This document shows, one piece after another, positions 37,852 through 45,316 of a DNA stretch of 64,000 nucleotides; within the stretch, counting starts at the first letter, position 1, and each line of letters opens with the position of its first letter. Made by a program: the position numbers and the translations under genes. This DNA comes from Catenuloplanes atrovinosus (GTDB taxonomy: Bacteria > Actinomycetota > Actinomycetes > Mycobacteriales > Micromonosporaceae): the NCBI RefSeq assembly GCF_031458235.1, contig NZ_JAVDYB010000001.1:8023001-8087000 (forward strand). The letters are read 5' to 3'. Below the pieces are notes generated by a model. The model did no database searches. It had not been told where the DNA came from and worked only from the letters and a program-made list of their open reading frames with translations.

Positions 37852-39123
37852 GTGACGACGGCGGGGGACATGGAGTGGCGGCGGCCCGGGCCGACCGCCG
37901 ATCAGCGGCGCAACGACATGCTCAGCGGCATCGCCGCGACGGTGGGCAGCACGTTCAGCCTGGTGCTTTCCACGAGCGTCGGCGTCTTCCTGTTCGACGA
38001 CCCCGCTTCCCGTCCGGAGCAGGCGTTCTGGGCGGTGGCGACCACGCTGCCGCTGATGTGGCGCCGCCGCTTCCCGGAGCCGGTGATGCTGCTGGTCGCG
38101 GTCGCCTACATCGCCAGCCAGGCCCGGCACGCGCAGGAGGCGCAGATCTCGCAGATCGCGCTCTTCGCCGCCATCTACACGGCCGGGGCGTGGAGCGGAG
38201 ACCGGCGCCGGGCCAGGCTCTCCCGCATCGTGGTGATCGCGGCCATGTTCGGCTGGATGACCATCTCCATGTCGATCAACCTGCCCAAGCTGCCACCGGA
38301 CGCGTTCTCCACCGCGGCCGGGCCGCTTCCGCCGATCCTCTCCGCGATCCTGGTGCAGATCTTCCTGAACGCGCTCTACTTCGGATTCGCGTACTACTTC
38401 GGTGACGTGTCCTGGACCGCCGCGCACGACCGACACCTGCTGGTGCAGCGCGCCGAGGAGCTGCGCCGGGAGCAGGACAAGGAGGCGGAGCGGGCGGTGC
38501 TGAACGAGCGGGTCCGGATCGCCCGCGAGCTGCACGACGTGGTGGCGCACCACGTGGCCGTGATGGGCGTGCAGGCCGGCGCGGCCCGCCGGGTGCTGGA
38601 CAAGGACGCGGGCAAGGCGCGCACCGCGCTGGCCGCGGTCGAGCAGGAGGCCCGGACCGCGGTCGACGAGCTGCGTCGCATGCTGGGCGTGCTGCGCGCC
38701 ACGGACGCGGAGGGCCCGGTCCCGCCGGTGCACGGCATCGACGACCTGCCCGCGCTGCTGGAGAGCTCCCGCCAGGCCGGCCTGACCATCGACCACGGCG
38801 TGTACGGCGACCCGGTGGACGTACCCGAGTCGGTGTCCGTCGCGGTCTACCGGATCGTGCAGGAGGCGCTGACCAACACGCTCAAGCACGCCGGGCCGGT
38901 CGGCGTGGACGTCCGCATCCGGTACCTGAGCCGCGAGGTGGAGATCGACGTGACCGACCAGGGCCGGCCGGCGGCCCCGCCGAACGGGCGCGGCATGGGC
39001 CTGATCGGCATGCGCGAGCGGGTGGCCGCGCACGAGGGCGTGCTGGAGGCCGGCCCGCGCGAGGGCGGCGGCTTCCGCGTGCGCGCCCGGTTCCCCCTGA
39101 CCAAGAAGGAGGCCGCGGCATGA
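37852..39123 (+). CDS. Sensor histidine kinase (NarL-partner type, HisKA_3)
   Basis: 423 residues. About five helices in residues 20-190, no large outer domain, so it probably senses the membrane or an internal signal. The dimerisation box RIARELHDVVAHHVAV carries phospho-acceptor His228, and a HATPase domain ends with NGRGMGLIGMRERV. The start GTG 37852 is by frame; ATG 37870 is possible. The stop overlaps the regulator's ATG (ATGA at 39120-39123). With the ABC pair at 39849-41910 it looks like a stress-responsive exporter cassette. Confidence 0.92.
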   Translation: MTTAGDMEWRRPGPTADQRRNDMLSGIAATVGSTFSLVLSTSVGVFLFDDPASRPEQAFWAVATTLPLMWRRRFPEPVMLLVAVAYIASQARHAQEAQISQIALFAAIYTAGAWSGDRRRARLSRIVVIAAMFGWMTISMSINLPKLPPDAFSTAAGPLPPILSAILVQIFLNALYFGFAYYFGDVSWTAAHDRHLLVQRAEELRREQDKEAERAVLNERVRIARELHDVVAHHVAVMGVQAGAARRVLDKDAGKARTALAAVEQEARTAVDELRRMLGVLRATDAEGPVPPVHGIDDLPALLESSRQAGLTIDHGVYGDPVDVPESVSVAVYRIVQEALTNTLKHAGPVGVDVRIRYLSREVEIDVTDQGRPAAPPNGRGMGLIGMRERVAAHEGVLEAGPREGGGFRVRARFPLTKKEAAA

Positions 39124-39788
39124 TCCGCGTTCTGCTGGCCGACGATCAGCACCTGGTACGCAGCGGCTTCCGGGTCATCCTGGAGACGGAGGACGACATC
39201 GAGGTGGTCGGCGAGGCGTCGGACGGCCTCACCGCGGTGGACCGGGCCGCGGAGCTGCGCCCGGACGTGATCCTGATGGACGTGGAGATGCCCGGCGTGG
39301 ACGGTCTGGAGGCCACCCGGCGGATCGTGGCGGGCACCGGCGAGGACGGCCCGGCCGTGCTGATCCTGACCACGTTCGACCGGGACGACTACCTGTTCGC
39401 GGCGCTGCGCGCGGGTGCCAGCGGGTTCCTGCTCAAGACCGGCACGCCGGAGGCGCTGATCGACGCGGTGCGCATCCTGTCCCGCGGCGACGCGCTGCTC
39501 GATCCGCAGCTCACCCGCAGGGTGATCTCCACGTTCGCGGGCCCGGAGAAGGCGGTGCCGGTTCAGGCCGACGCGCGCCTGGCCGAGCTGACGCCCCGGG
39601 AGAACGAGGTGCTGGTGCTGCTCGCCGGCGGCTGCACGAACGCGGAGATAGCCGAGCGGCTGTTCCTCGGCGAGGCGACCGTGAAGACGCACGTCAGCCG
39701 GGTGCTGACCAAGCTGGGCCTGCGCGACCGGGTCCAGGCGGTGGTCTTCGCCTACGAGCACGGCGTCGTGGGTCCGTCCCGAGGGTGA
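39120..39788 (+). CDS. Response regulator, NarL/LuxR family
   Basis: 222 residues. Receiver domain with phospho-acceptor Asp54 (VILMDVEMPGVDG), Thr in LILTTFD and Lys in FLLKTGTPE. A GerE-type HTH at the C-terminus (LTPRENEVLVLLAGGCTNAE, LFLGEATVKTHVSRVLTKLG). Translationally coupled to the kinase gene at 37852. Likely activates the ABC exporter genes that follow 60 bases downstream, though no binding site was defined. Confidence 0.95.
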   Translation: MIRVLLADDQHLVRSGFRVILETEDDIEVVGEASDGLTAVDRAAELRPDVILMDVEMPGVDGLEATRRIVAGTGEDGPAVLILTTFDRDDYLFAALRAGASGFLLKTGTPEALIDAVRILSRGDALLDPQLTRRVISTFAGPEKAVPVQADARLAELTPRENEVLVLLAGGCTNAEIAERLFLGEATVKTHVSRVLTKLGLRDRVQAVVFAYEHGVVGPSRG

Positions 39789-39848
39789 CCCGCGTGATCC
39801 GTCGCATGCCGGACGCCGGGACGATCATCACCGCCTAGCGTTGACGGC

Positions 39849-40745
39849 ATGACGAAGGTGCTCAGGGTGAGCGCGGTCGACCGGGGGTTCGCCGGTCGGC
39901 AGGTGCTGAAGGACGTCTCGTTCGACGTGACGGCGGGACGCATGACGGGTTTCGTCGGCGCCAACGGTGCCGGCAAGACCACCACGATGCGGATCATTCT
40001 CGGCGTGCTCGCCCCGGACTCCGGCGAGGTGACCTGGGACGGCCGTCCGCTGACCCGGGCCGACCGCCAGGCCTTCGGCTACATGCCCGAGGAGCGGGGC
40101 CTCTACCCCAAGATGTCGGTCCGGGAGCAGGTCGTCTACCTGGGACGGCTGCACGGGCTGACCGCGGCCGAGGCGACGCGCGGCGCGGACGACCTGCTGG
40201 CGCGCGTCGGGCTGACCGACCGGGCGGAGGACAAGCTCGAGACGCTGTCGCTCGGCAACCAGCAGCGCGCGCAGGTGGCCGCCGCGCTGGTGCACGACCC
40301 GGAGGTGCTGGTCCTCGACGAGCCGTTCTCCGGCCTGGACCCGATGGCGATCGACACCGTCGTCTCCGTGCTGCGGGAGCGCGCGCGGGCCGGCGCGTCC
40401 GTGCTGTTCTCCAGCCACCAGCTCGACGTGGTGGAGCGCCTCTGCGACGACGTCGTGATCATCGCGGACGGCGTGATCCGCGCGGCCGGCGAGCGGGAGG
40501 CGCTGCGCCGTCAGTACGCACGCCGCGAGTTCGAGCTGATGGTCGACTCCGACCTGGGCTGGCTGCGGGACCGGCCGGAGACCAGGCTGACCGACCTGGA
40601 CGGCCGCCGCGCGATCGTCGAGCTGGAGCCGGGCGCCGACGATCAGGAACTGCTGCGCGACGCGCTCGCCCGCGGCCCGGTCCGCACGTTCCGCCCGGTC
40701 GTACCCACGCTGGCCGAGATCTTCCGAGAGGTGACCACCCGATGA
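39849..40745 (+). CDS. ABC transporter ATP-binding protein (NatA-like)
   Basis: 298 residues. Walker A GANGAGKTTTMRI near residue 38, signature LSLGNQQRAQVAAAL near 135, Walker B VLVLDEPFSGLDP near 155, and the switch His in LFSSHQLDVVERL. The C-terminal ~80 residues resemble the DUF4162 domain of NatA-type exporters. The permease partner is at 40816. The stop overlaps the minigene start (ATGA at 40742-40745). The spacing to the two-component regulator suggests joint regulation. Confidence 0.93.
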   Translation: MTKVLRVSAVDRGFAGRQVLKDVSFDVTAGRMTGFVGANGAGKTTTMRIILGVLAPDSGEVTWDGRPLTRADRQAFGYMPEERGLYPKMSVREQVVYLGRLHGLTAAEATRGADDLLARVGLTDRAEDKLETLSLGNQQRAQVAAALVHDPEVLVLDEPFSGLDPMAIDTVVSVLRERARAGASVLFSSHQLDVVERLCDDVVIIADGVIRAAGEREALRRQYARREFELMVDSDLGWLRDRPETRLTDLDGRRAIVELEPGADDQELLRDALARGPVRTFRPVVPTLAEIFREVTTR

Positions 40746-40819
40746 GCGAGCGTGCGAGCGAATCGACGGCTCAGCGCCGACCACGCCGGAACCGCGGCAT
40801 CGCGGGAGGTGCGGCATGA
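40742..40819 (+). CDS. 25-aa bridge minigene (75-bp repeat family, locus 2)
   Basis: A complete frame from ATG 40742 to TGA 40819 reading MSERASESTAQRRPRRNRG and ending GGAA. It is exactly the same length (78 bases) as locus 1 at 4001, overlaps the upstream ATPase stop by ATGA and the downstream permease start by ATGA (40816-40819). GGGAGG in its tail is the ribosome site for the permease. About two thirds of peptide positions match the other loci. Translation is inferred, not shown. Confidence 0.6.
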   Translation: MSERASESTAQRRPRRNRGIAGGAA

Positions 40820-41910
40820 GCGGACGGCAGCTGTCCAGCTGGGAGGCGACGCGGCTCGTCACCGCGCGCGAGATCAAGGTCAAGATCAGGGACAAGGCCT
40901 TCCTGATCAGTACGGCGTTCCTGTTGATCTTCGCGGTCCTCGGTACGGTTCTGCCGTCCTTCTTCGACGGTGGCCCTACCAGCGTGGCGGTCGTCGCCGG
41001 CACGTCCACCGAGCCGCTCACCGCGGCCGGCCTGGAGGTGCGCGAGGTCGCGGACGCGGCCGAGGCCGAGCGCCTGGTCCGCGACGGCGAGGTCGACTCC
41101 GCCGTGGTCGGCGGCGTGGTCCTGGCGATGGAGGACGCGCCGGACGACGTGGTGTCCGCGCTCAGCACCGAGCCGGAGGTCCGCCTGCTCGACGCGGACG
41201 TGCTCAGCGCGACGCTGGCGTTCCTGATCCCGTACCTGTTCGCGATGACGTTCTTCTTCACGTCGCTGATGTTCGGGCTGCAGATCGCGCAGAGCGTCAC
41301 CGAGGAGAAGCAGACCCGGATCGTGGAGATCCTGGTGTCCAGCGTGCCGCCGCGGGTGCTGCTGACCGGCAAGGTGCTCGCCGGGGCGATCCTGGCGTTC
41401 GGCCAGATCGCGCTGCTCGCGCTGGTGGCCGTGGCCGGCCTGCGGTTCACCGGCGGGGAGACCGACGGCGACGTGAGCCTGCTGAAGCTGCTGGCCCCGG
41501 CGATCGGCTGGTTCCTGCCGTTCTTCGTGGTCGGGTTCGTGCTGCTGGCCGGGATGTGGGCGGTGGCCGGCGCGCTGGTGAGCCGGCAGGAGGACATCAA
41601 CAGCGCCTCCACGCCGGTGCAGCTCACCATCATGCTGCCGTTCTTCGGCGTGATCTTCCTCAGCGGCAACCCGCTGGCGATGACCATCATGTCGTACGTG
41701 CCGTTCTCCGCGCCGATCGCGATGCCGGTGCGGCTGTTCACCGGCGACGCCGCGGGCTGGGAGCCGATCGTGTCGCTGGTCGTGCTGGTGCTGGCCGCGG
41801 CCGGGATGCTGATCGCCGCGGCGCGGCTCTACGAGGGCTCGCTGCTGCGGACGAACGGCAGGACGTCGCTCGCCCAGGCGTGGCGCTCCCGCGAGGCGCT
41901 GCCCGGCTGA
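40816..41910 (+). CDS. ABC transporter permease (NatB/ABC-2 type)
   Basis: 364 residues. One N-terminal helix (AFLISTAFLLIFAVLGTVL, ~30-48), an outer domain of ~120 residues (VAVVAGTSTEPLTAAGLEV onward), then five more helices (FLIPYLFAMTFFFTSLMF, GAILAFGQIALLALVAVAG and later), with EEKQTRIVEILVSSV between them, the hallmark of NatB/ABC-2 exporter permeases. It pairs with the ATPase at 39849. ATG 40816 follows GGGAGG. Probably exports a drug, lipid or ion; the substrate is unknown. Confidence 0.92.
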   Translation: MSGRQLSSWEATRLVTAREIKVKIRDKAFLISTAFLLIFAVLGTVLPSFFDGGPTSVAVVAGTSTEPLTAAGLEVREVADAAEAERLVRDGEVDSAVVGGVVLAMEDAPDDVVSALSTEPEVRLLDADVLSATLAFLIPYLFAMTFFFTSLMFGLQIAQSVTEEKQTRIVEILVSSVPPRVLLTGKVLAGAILAFGQIALLALVAVAGLRFTGGETDGDVSLLKLLAPAIGWFLPFFVVGFVLLAGMWAVAGALVSRQEDINSASTPVQLTIMLPFFGVIFLSGNPLAMTIMSYVPFSAPIAMPVRLFTGDAAGWEPIVSLVVLVLAAAGMLIAAARLYEGSLLRTNGRTSLAQAWRSREALPG

Positions 41911-41922
41911 TCGGCACACCTG

Positions 41923-41956
41923 GAGCCGGCCCGCCTCGACCGAGGCGGGCCGGCTC
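41923..41956 (+). terminator. Terminator after the ABC exporter genes
   Basis: GAGCCGGCCCGCCTC (41923-41937) pairs perfectly with GAGGCGGGCCGGCTC (41942-41956) over a 4-base loop. It lies 13 bases after the permease stop. There is no T-run, as usual in this GC range. Confidence 0.85.
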
Positions 41957-42088
41957 GGTCGTGCACCGTCCGGCGCGAGCACCGCGACCAGGCCCGCCGG
42001 GTCGCCGCGTGCGGCGACGGCGAGGAACGCGGCGCTGCTCGGCCGGTGCGGCCCGTTCGGCCCCGAACTCGGTGGCGAGATCGCTCAT
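41945..42088 (-). pseudogene. Remnant of an ECF sigma factor gene (SigJ-like), probable
   Basis: A strong ribosome site (GGGGAGGCGG) and ATG 42088 begin MSDLATEFGAERA. After about a dozen codons the frame loses protein character, while the +1 frame reads SSAAFLAVAARGDPAGLVAV then LAPDGA, which resembles the C-terminal SnoaL-like region of SigJ-type sigma factors (AFLAAARGGDxxALLxxLAPD). So start and tail survive with the middle deleted and the frame shifted. Just upstream (42102-42121) two ATCGAT hexamers eight bases apart form a palindrome that may be an old operator. The identification rests on a short match and is tentative. Confidence 0.45.
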
Positions 42089-42192
42089 CAGCCGCCTCCC
42101 CATCGATTTGTGTCGATCGATAGGGCCATCCGGCCAGCGCGTGCCCGACGAAATGTGATGCAGCGATTACGTATTTCGTACTATTTGTCCCT

Positions 42193-43062
42193 ATGACGGG
42201 AAGCGTGTCCACGGTCGCCAGCGGGCTGGTCGGCCTGGCGGGTGCCGGCGGTGCCGCCGCGATCGGGCTGGCCGTGCTCCGCCGCCCGCGTCCCTACCTG
42301 CCGGGCAGTCACGCGCTGCTCGACCCGGACCGCCGCGACCCGCTCGGCGAGGCACTGCGCCGCGGGTACGGCAGCGCCTCCATCCCGATCCAGGCCGGCC
42401 CGGACGGCGGGCCGCTGGTGCGCGGCCGCCCGGTCGGCCACCTGCTGCTCCGCCCGCTGCTGGACCGCGCCCGGCGCCGCGGTGGACGCGTGCACCACGG
42501 CCCCACGCCGCCGTTCGGGCTGGTGCTGGAGGTCTCCTCGGCCGTACCCGTGCGTGATCTTCTGGGGTGCCTGCACGAGGAGGTGGCGCCGCACGCCGGG
42601 CTGGTCACCCGCTGCGTGGACGGCCGCGTCGTGCCCGGCGCGATCACCGTGCTGGTGTCCGGGCCGCCCGAGGTGCGCGACGTGCTGGCCGCCGACCCGG
42701 GGCGGCACATCTTCGCGGACGGTACGTTCGACGATCTCGGCGTGGCGGAGGTGCCCGCGTCGCTGGTGCCCATGGTGAGCGAGCACTGGTCGTGGCGGTT
42801 CGGCTGGGACGGCGAGGAGCCGATCGCGGCGGAGGAGCGCTACCTGCTGCACGACCTGGTTCGGCGGGCGCACGAGGACGGCCGCCGGGTGCGGCTGTTC
42901 GGCGCGCCGCGGCGGACCCGGCGGATCCGGGCGGCGTGCTGGGCGGAGCTGGCCGCGGCCGGTGTGGATCTCATCGGTGACGCGGATCTCGCCGGGCTGG
43001 CCCGCTACCTGCGCACGGCCCGGCGGCCTCGCCGTCCGGTGGTGCCGCCAAGGTCGACGTAG
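42193..43062 (+). CDS. PI-PLC/AIM6-like protein with degenerate active site
   Basis: 289 residues with an N-terminal hydrophobic stretch (~8-27). The order of motifs follows PI-PLC-like phosphodiesterases of the AIM6 group: GSHALLD where HSHNDY is expected, a GYGSASIPI where SVEADV is expected, VRGRPVGHLLLRPLLDRARR, ITVLVSGPPEVRDVL, IFADGTFDDLG, EHWSWRFGWDG, then AHEDGRRVRLFGAP and AGVDLIGDADLAGLARYL. The acidic metal ligands and one catalytic His appear lost, so it may be non-catalytic. Preceded by 282 bases holding a terminator and a sigma-factor remnant. Confidence 0.55.
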   Translation: MTGSVSTVASGLVGLAGAGGAAAIGLAVLRRPRPYLPGSHALLDPDRRDPLGEALRRGYGSASIPIQAGPDGGPLVRGRPVGHLLLRPLLDRARRRGGRVHHGPTPPFGLVLEVSSAVPVRDLLGCLHEEVAPHAGLVTRCVDGRVVPGAITVLVSGPPEVRDVLAADPGRHIFADGTFDDLGVAEVPASLVPMVSEHWSWRFGWDGEEPIAAEERYLLHDLVRRAHEDGRRVRLFGAPRRTRRIRAACWAELAAAGVDLIGDADLAGLARYLRTARRPRRPVVPPRST

Positions 43063-43110
43063 GCTACGAAAAGTATTCACGACACCACTGGACGCCAGGC
43101 CGGCATGAAT

Positions 43111-43132
43111 CCATGGTGAACATGGTCCTAAC
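43111..43132 (-). promoter_or_regulatory. Possible PHO box upstream of the DUF47-PiT genes
   Basis: On the minus strand GTTAGGACCAT and GTTCACCATGG stand as adjacent 11-base units. The second fits the PhoP direct-repeat consensus; the first only partly. It lies ~140 bases before the DUF47 gene. The same GTTA-then-GTTCAC pairing occurs upstream of pstS at 60948. Phosphate control is a reasonable inference given the downstream genes. Confidence 0.35.
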
Positions 43133-43270
43133 GGAATGATGCATACGGTATCCGGGGGTTTACGTCGTGACAGCGTTCCTTAGCATCACCTGCGCAGGAT
43201 CAACGTCGACCTGCCGGCGCGAACAACCCCGGCCGCAGGAACGCCGGCCAGACGCAGCGAGGTCCACCCT

Positions 43271-43897
43271 GTGAAGTTTTCCTTCCGCCCCGTCGAGGGC
43301 GCCTTCTACGAGCTCTTCACCCGGGCCGCGTACAACCTGGTACGCGGCACCGAGCTGCTGAACGAGCTGGCCCTGCCGGGGGTCGACGTGCAGTCGGTCA
43401 GCGAGCGGCTGACCGAGGTGGAGCACGACAGCGACGCCATCACGCACGAGTTGTACAAGAAGATCAACTCCACCTTTGTGACGCCGTTCGACCGGGAGGA
43501 CATCTATTCGCTCGGCTCGCAGCTGGACGACGTGATGGACCACCTGGAGGCGGTCGGCAACCTGCTCTACCTCTACGGGCTCACCAAGCTCCCGGCGCTG
43601 CCGCGCGAACTGCACGAACTGGTCAACGTGCTGGACCAGCAGGCGAAGCTGACCGCGGACGCGATGCCGCGGCTGCGCGCCATGAAGGACCTCGACGAGT
43701 ACTGGATCGAGTGCAACCGGCTGGAGAACGACGGCGACCGGGCGTACCGGATGCTGCTGGTCCGCCTCTTCTCCGGCGAGTACGACGCGCTGACGGTGCT
43801 GAAGCTCAAGGAGGTCGCGGACGAGCTGGAGGCCGCCTGCGACGCCTTCGAGCACGTGGCCAACACGGTCGAGACGATCGCGGTCAAGGAGTCATGA
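43271..43897 (+). CDS. DUF47/PhoU-like accessory protein of phosphate transporter
   Basis: 208 residues of helical PhoU-like fold (FYELFTRAAYNLVRGTELL, VEHDSDAITHELYKKIN, FVTPFDREDIYSLGSQLDDV, NRLENDGDRAYRMLLVRLF). The conserved E-x-x-x-D clusters bind metal and the protein partners with PiT transporters (YkaA/Pit accessory protein). It is followed by a PiT gene, but the two, which in many genomes abut, are here held apart by a 75-bp tandem repeat frame; the stop overlaps that frame's ATG (43894). Start GTG 43271. Confidence 0.93.
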   Translation: MKFSFRPVEGAFYELFTRAAYNLVRGTELLNELALPGVDVQSVSERLTEVEHDSDAITHELYKKINSTFVTPFDREDIYSLGSQLDDVMDHLEAVGNLLYLYGLTKLPALPRELHELVNVLDQQAKLTADAMPRLRAMKDLDEYWIECNRLENDGDRAYRMLLVRLFSGEYDALTVLKLKEVADELEAACDAFEHVANTVETIAVKES

Positions 43898-44271
43898 GCG
43901 AGCTTGCGAGCGAATCATCGGCTCAGCGCCGACCACGACGCGACTGCGGCATGCGAAGGATCTCCGGCCTCCGTGAGCTTGCGAGCGAATCATCGGCTCA
44001 GCGCCGACCACGACGCGACTGCGGCTTGCGAAGGATCTCCGGCCTCCGTGAGCTTGCGAGCGAATCATCGGCTCAGCGCCGACCACGACGCGACTGCGGC
44101 TTGCGAAGGATCTCCGGCCTCCGTGAGCTTGCGAGCGAATCATCGGCTCAGCGCCGACCACGACGCGACTGCGGCTTGCGAAGGATCTCCGGCCTCCGTG
44201 AGCTTGCGAGCGAATCATCGGCTCAGCGCCGACCACACGGATACCGCAGCGTGAAGGGCAGCCCGGCATGA
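43894..44271 (+). CDS. 125-aa bridge frame of tandem 25-residue units (locus 3)
   Basis: An open frame from ATG 43894 to TGA 44271, overlapping the DUF47 stop (ATGA 43894-43897) and the PiT ATG (ATGA 44268-44271). The peptide is MS, four 25-residue units (ELASESSAQRRPRRDCG then (L/M)RRISGLR), and a final diverged unit ending VKGSPA. The unit length of 75 bases preserves the frame through all copies. Loci 1 and 2 hold a single unit in the same setting. It is either translated as a basic, Arg/Ser-rich repeat peptide or kept open to carry ribosomes through. Confidence 0.6.
   Translation: MSELASESSAQRRPRRDCGMRRISGLRELASESSAQRRPRRDCGLRRISGLRELASESSAQRRPRRDCGLRRISGLRELASESSAQRRPRRDCGLRRISGLRELASESSAQRRPHGYRSVKGSPA
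43900..44236 (+). repeat. 75-bp tandem repeat, 4 full copies plus a partial fifth
   Basis: Copies start with GAGCTTGCGAGC at 43900, 43975, 44050, 44125 and 44200, an exact 75-base period. The full copies are almost identical; copy 1 has ATGCGAAGG where the rest have TTGCGAAGG, and the fifth diverges after GACCACA near 44236. Near-identity points to recent expansion by slippage or unequal recombination. There are no spacers, so it is not CRISPR. Single diverged copies lie at 4001 and 40742. Confidence 0.97.
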
Positions 44272-45275
44272 GCCCCGAGCTGGTCGCCGTGGTCGCGGTG
44301 ATCGTGATGGCGATGGTGTTCGACTACACCAACGGGTTCCACGACGCCGCGAACGCGATCGCCACCAGCATCTCCACCCGGGCGCTGACGCCGCGGGCGG
44401 CGCTGGTGATGGCCGCGTTCGGCAACCTCGTCGGCGCGCACTTCGGCTCCGGCGTGGCCGCGACGGTCGGCGAAGGGCTGGTCAACCTGCCGACCGGCGT
44501 GGCGAGCCTGGGCGTGCTCTTCGCGGGCGTGACCGGCGCGATCATCTGGAACCTGATCACCTGGTACCTCGGGCTGCCGTCCTCGTCGTCGCACGCGCTG
44601 TTCGGCGGGCTGGTCGGCGCCACGATGTTCGCGGCCGGCGGGTCGGTGCAGTGGGGGATCATCGTCGACAAGATCGTCGTACCGATGTTCCTGTCCCCGC
44701 TGGTCGGCGTGGTGCTCGGCTTCGCCGTCATGATCGCAATCCTGTGGATCTTCCGGCGCGGGCATCCGGCGCGGCTGAACCGGGGCTTCCGCGCGGCGCA
44801 GTCCGTGTCCGCCGCCGCGATGGCGATCGGGCACGGCATGCAGGACGCCGCGAAGATCGTGGGCATCGTGGTGCTGGCGCTCTACACCGGCGGGTTCGCG
44901 GCCAACCGCACCGATCCGCCGGAGTGGGTCGTCTGGGCGGCCGCGATCGTGCTGGCGGCCGGCACCTACGCGGGCGGCTGGCGGATCATCCGGACGCTCG
45001 GCCGCAAGATCATCGACCTGGGCCCGCCGGAGGGCTTCGCGGCCGAGACCGTCGCCAGTGGCGTGCTCTACTTCAACGCGCTGGTCCTGCACGCCCCGAT
45101 CTCCACCACGCACACGATCACCAGCGCGATCATGGGTGTCGGCGCCACCAAGCGGCTCTCCGCGGTCCGGTGGAACGTGGCCGGCAACATCGTGATCGCC
45201 TGGGTCATCACGTTCCCGGCCGCCGCGTTCTTCGCCTGCCTGACCTACTTCGTGGTGGCCCCGATCTTCGGCTGA
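44268..45275 (+). CDS. Low-affinity inorganic phosphate transporter (PiT family)
   Basis: 335 residues, about ten helices. Both halves of the duplicated PiT signature are present: DYTNGFHDAANAIATSISTR near residue 20 and ISTTHTITSAIMGVGATKR near 280. Moves metal-phosphate with protons across the plasma membrane. The DUF47 accessory gene lies upstream and the two are joined by the 125-aa bridge frame; GAAGGG ahead of ATG 44268 serves as ribosome site. A possible PHO box lies further upstream. Together with pstSCA at 61 kb this window holds both low- and high-affinity uptake. Confidence 0.95.
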   Translation: MSPELVAVVAVIVMAMVFDYTNGFHDAANAIATSISTRALTPRAALVMAAFGNLVGAHFGSGVAATVGEGLVNLPTGVASLGVLFAGVTGAIIWNLITWYLGLPSSSSHALFGGLVGATMFAAGGSVQWGIIVDKIVVPMFLSPLVGVVLGFAVMIAILWIFRRGHPARLNRGFRAAQSVSAAAMAIGHGMQDAAKIVGIVVLALYTGGFAANRTDPPEWVVWAAAIVLAAGTYAGGWRIIRTLGRKIIDLGPPEGFAAETVASGVLYFNALVLHAPISTTHTITSAIMGVGATKRLSAVRWNVAGNIVIAWVITFPAAAFFACLTYFVVAPIFG

Positions 45276-45282
45276 GCCGCGG

Positions 45283-45305
45283 CCCCTCCCGGCTGCCGGG
45301 AGGGG
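45283..45305. terminator. Bidirectional terminator
   Basis: CCCCTCCCGG (45283-45292) and CCGGGAGGGG (45296-45305) form a perfect 10-bp stem with a 3-base loop between the convergent PiT and oxidoreductase genes. Confidence 0.85.
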
Positions 45306-45316
45306 CGGCCGGCCGC

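Noticed and set aside
43900-44236. Tandem 75-base repeats as a possible CRISPR array.
   Set aside because: Units are contiguous with no unique spacers and no cas genes nearby.
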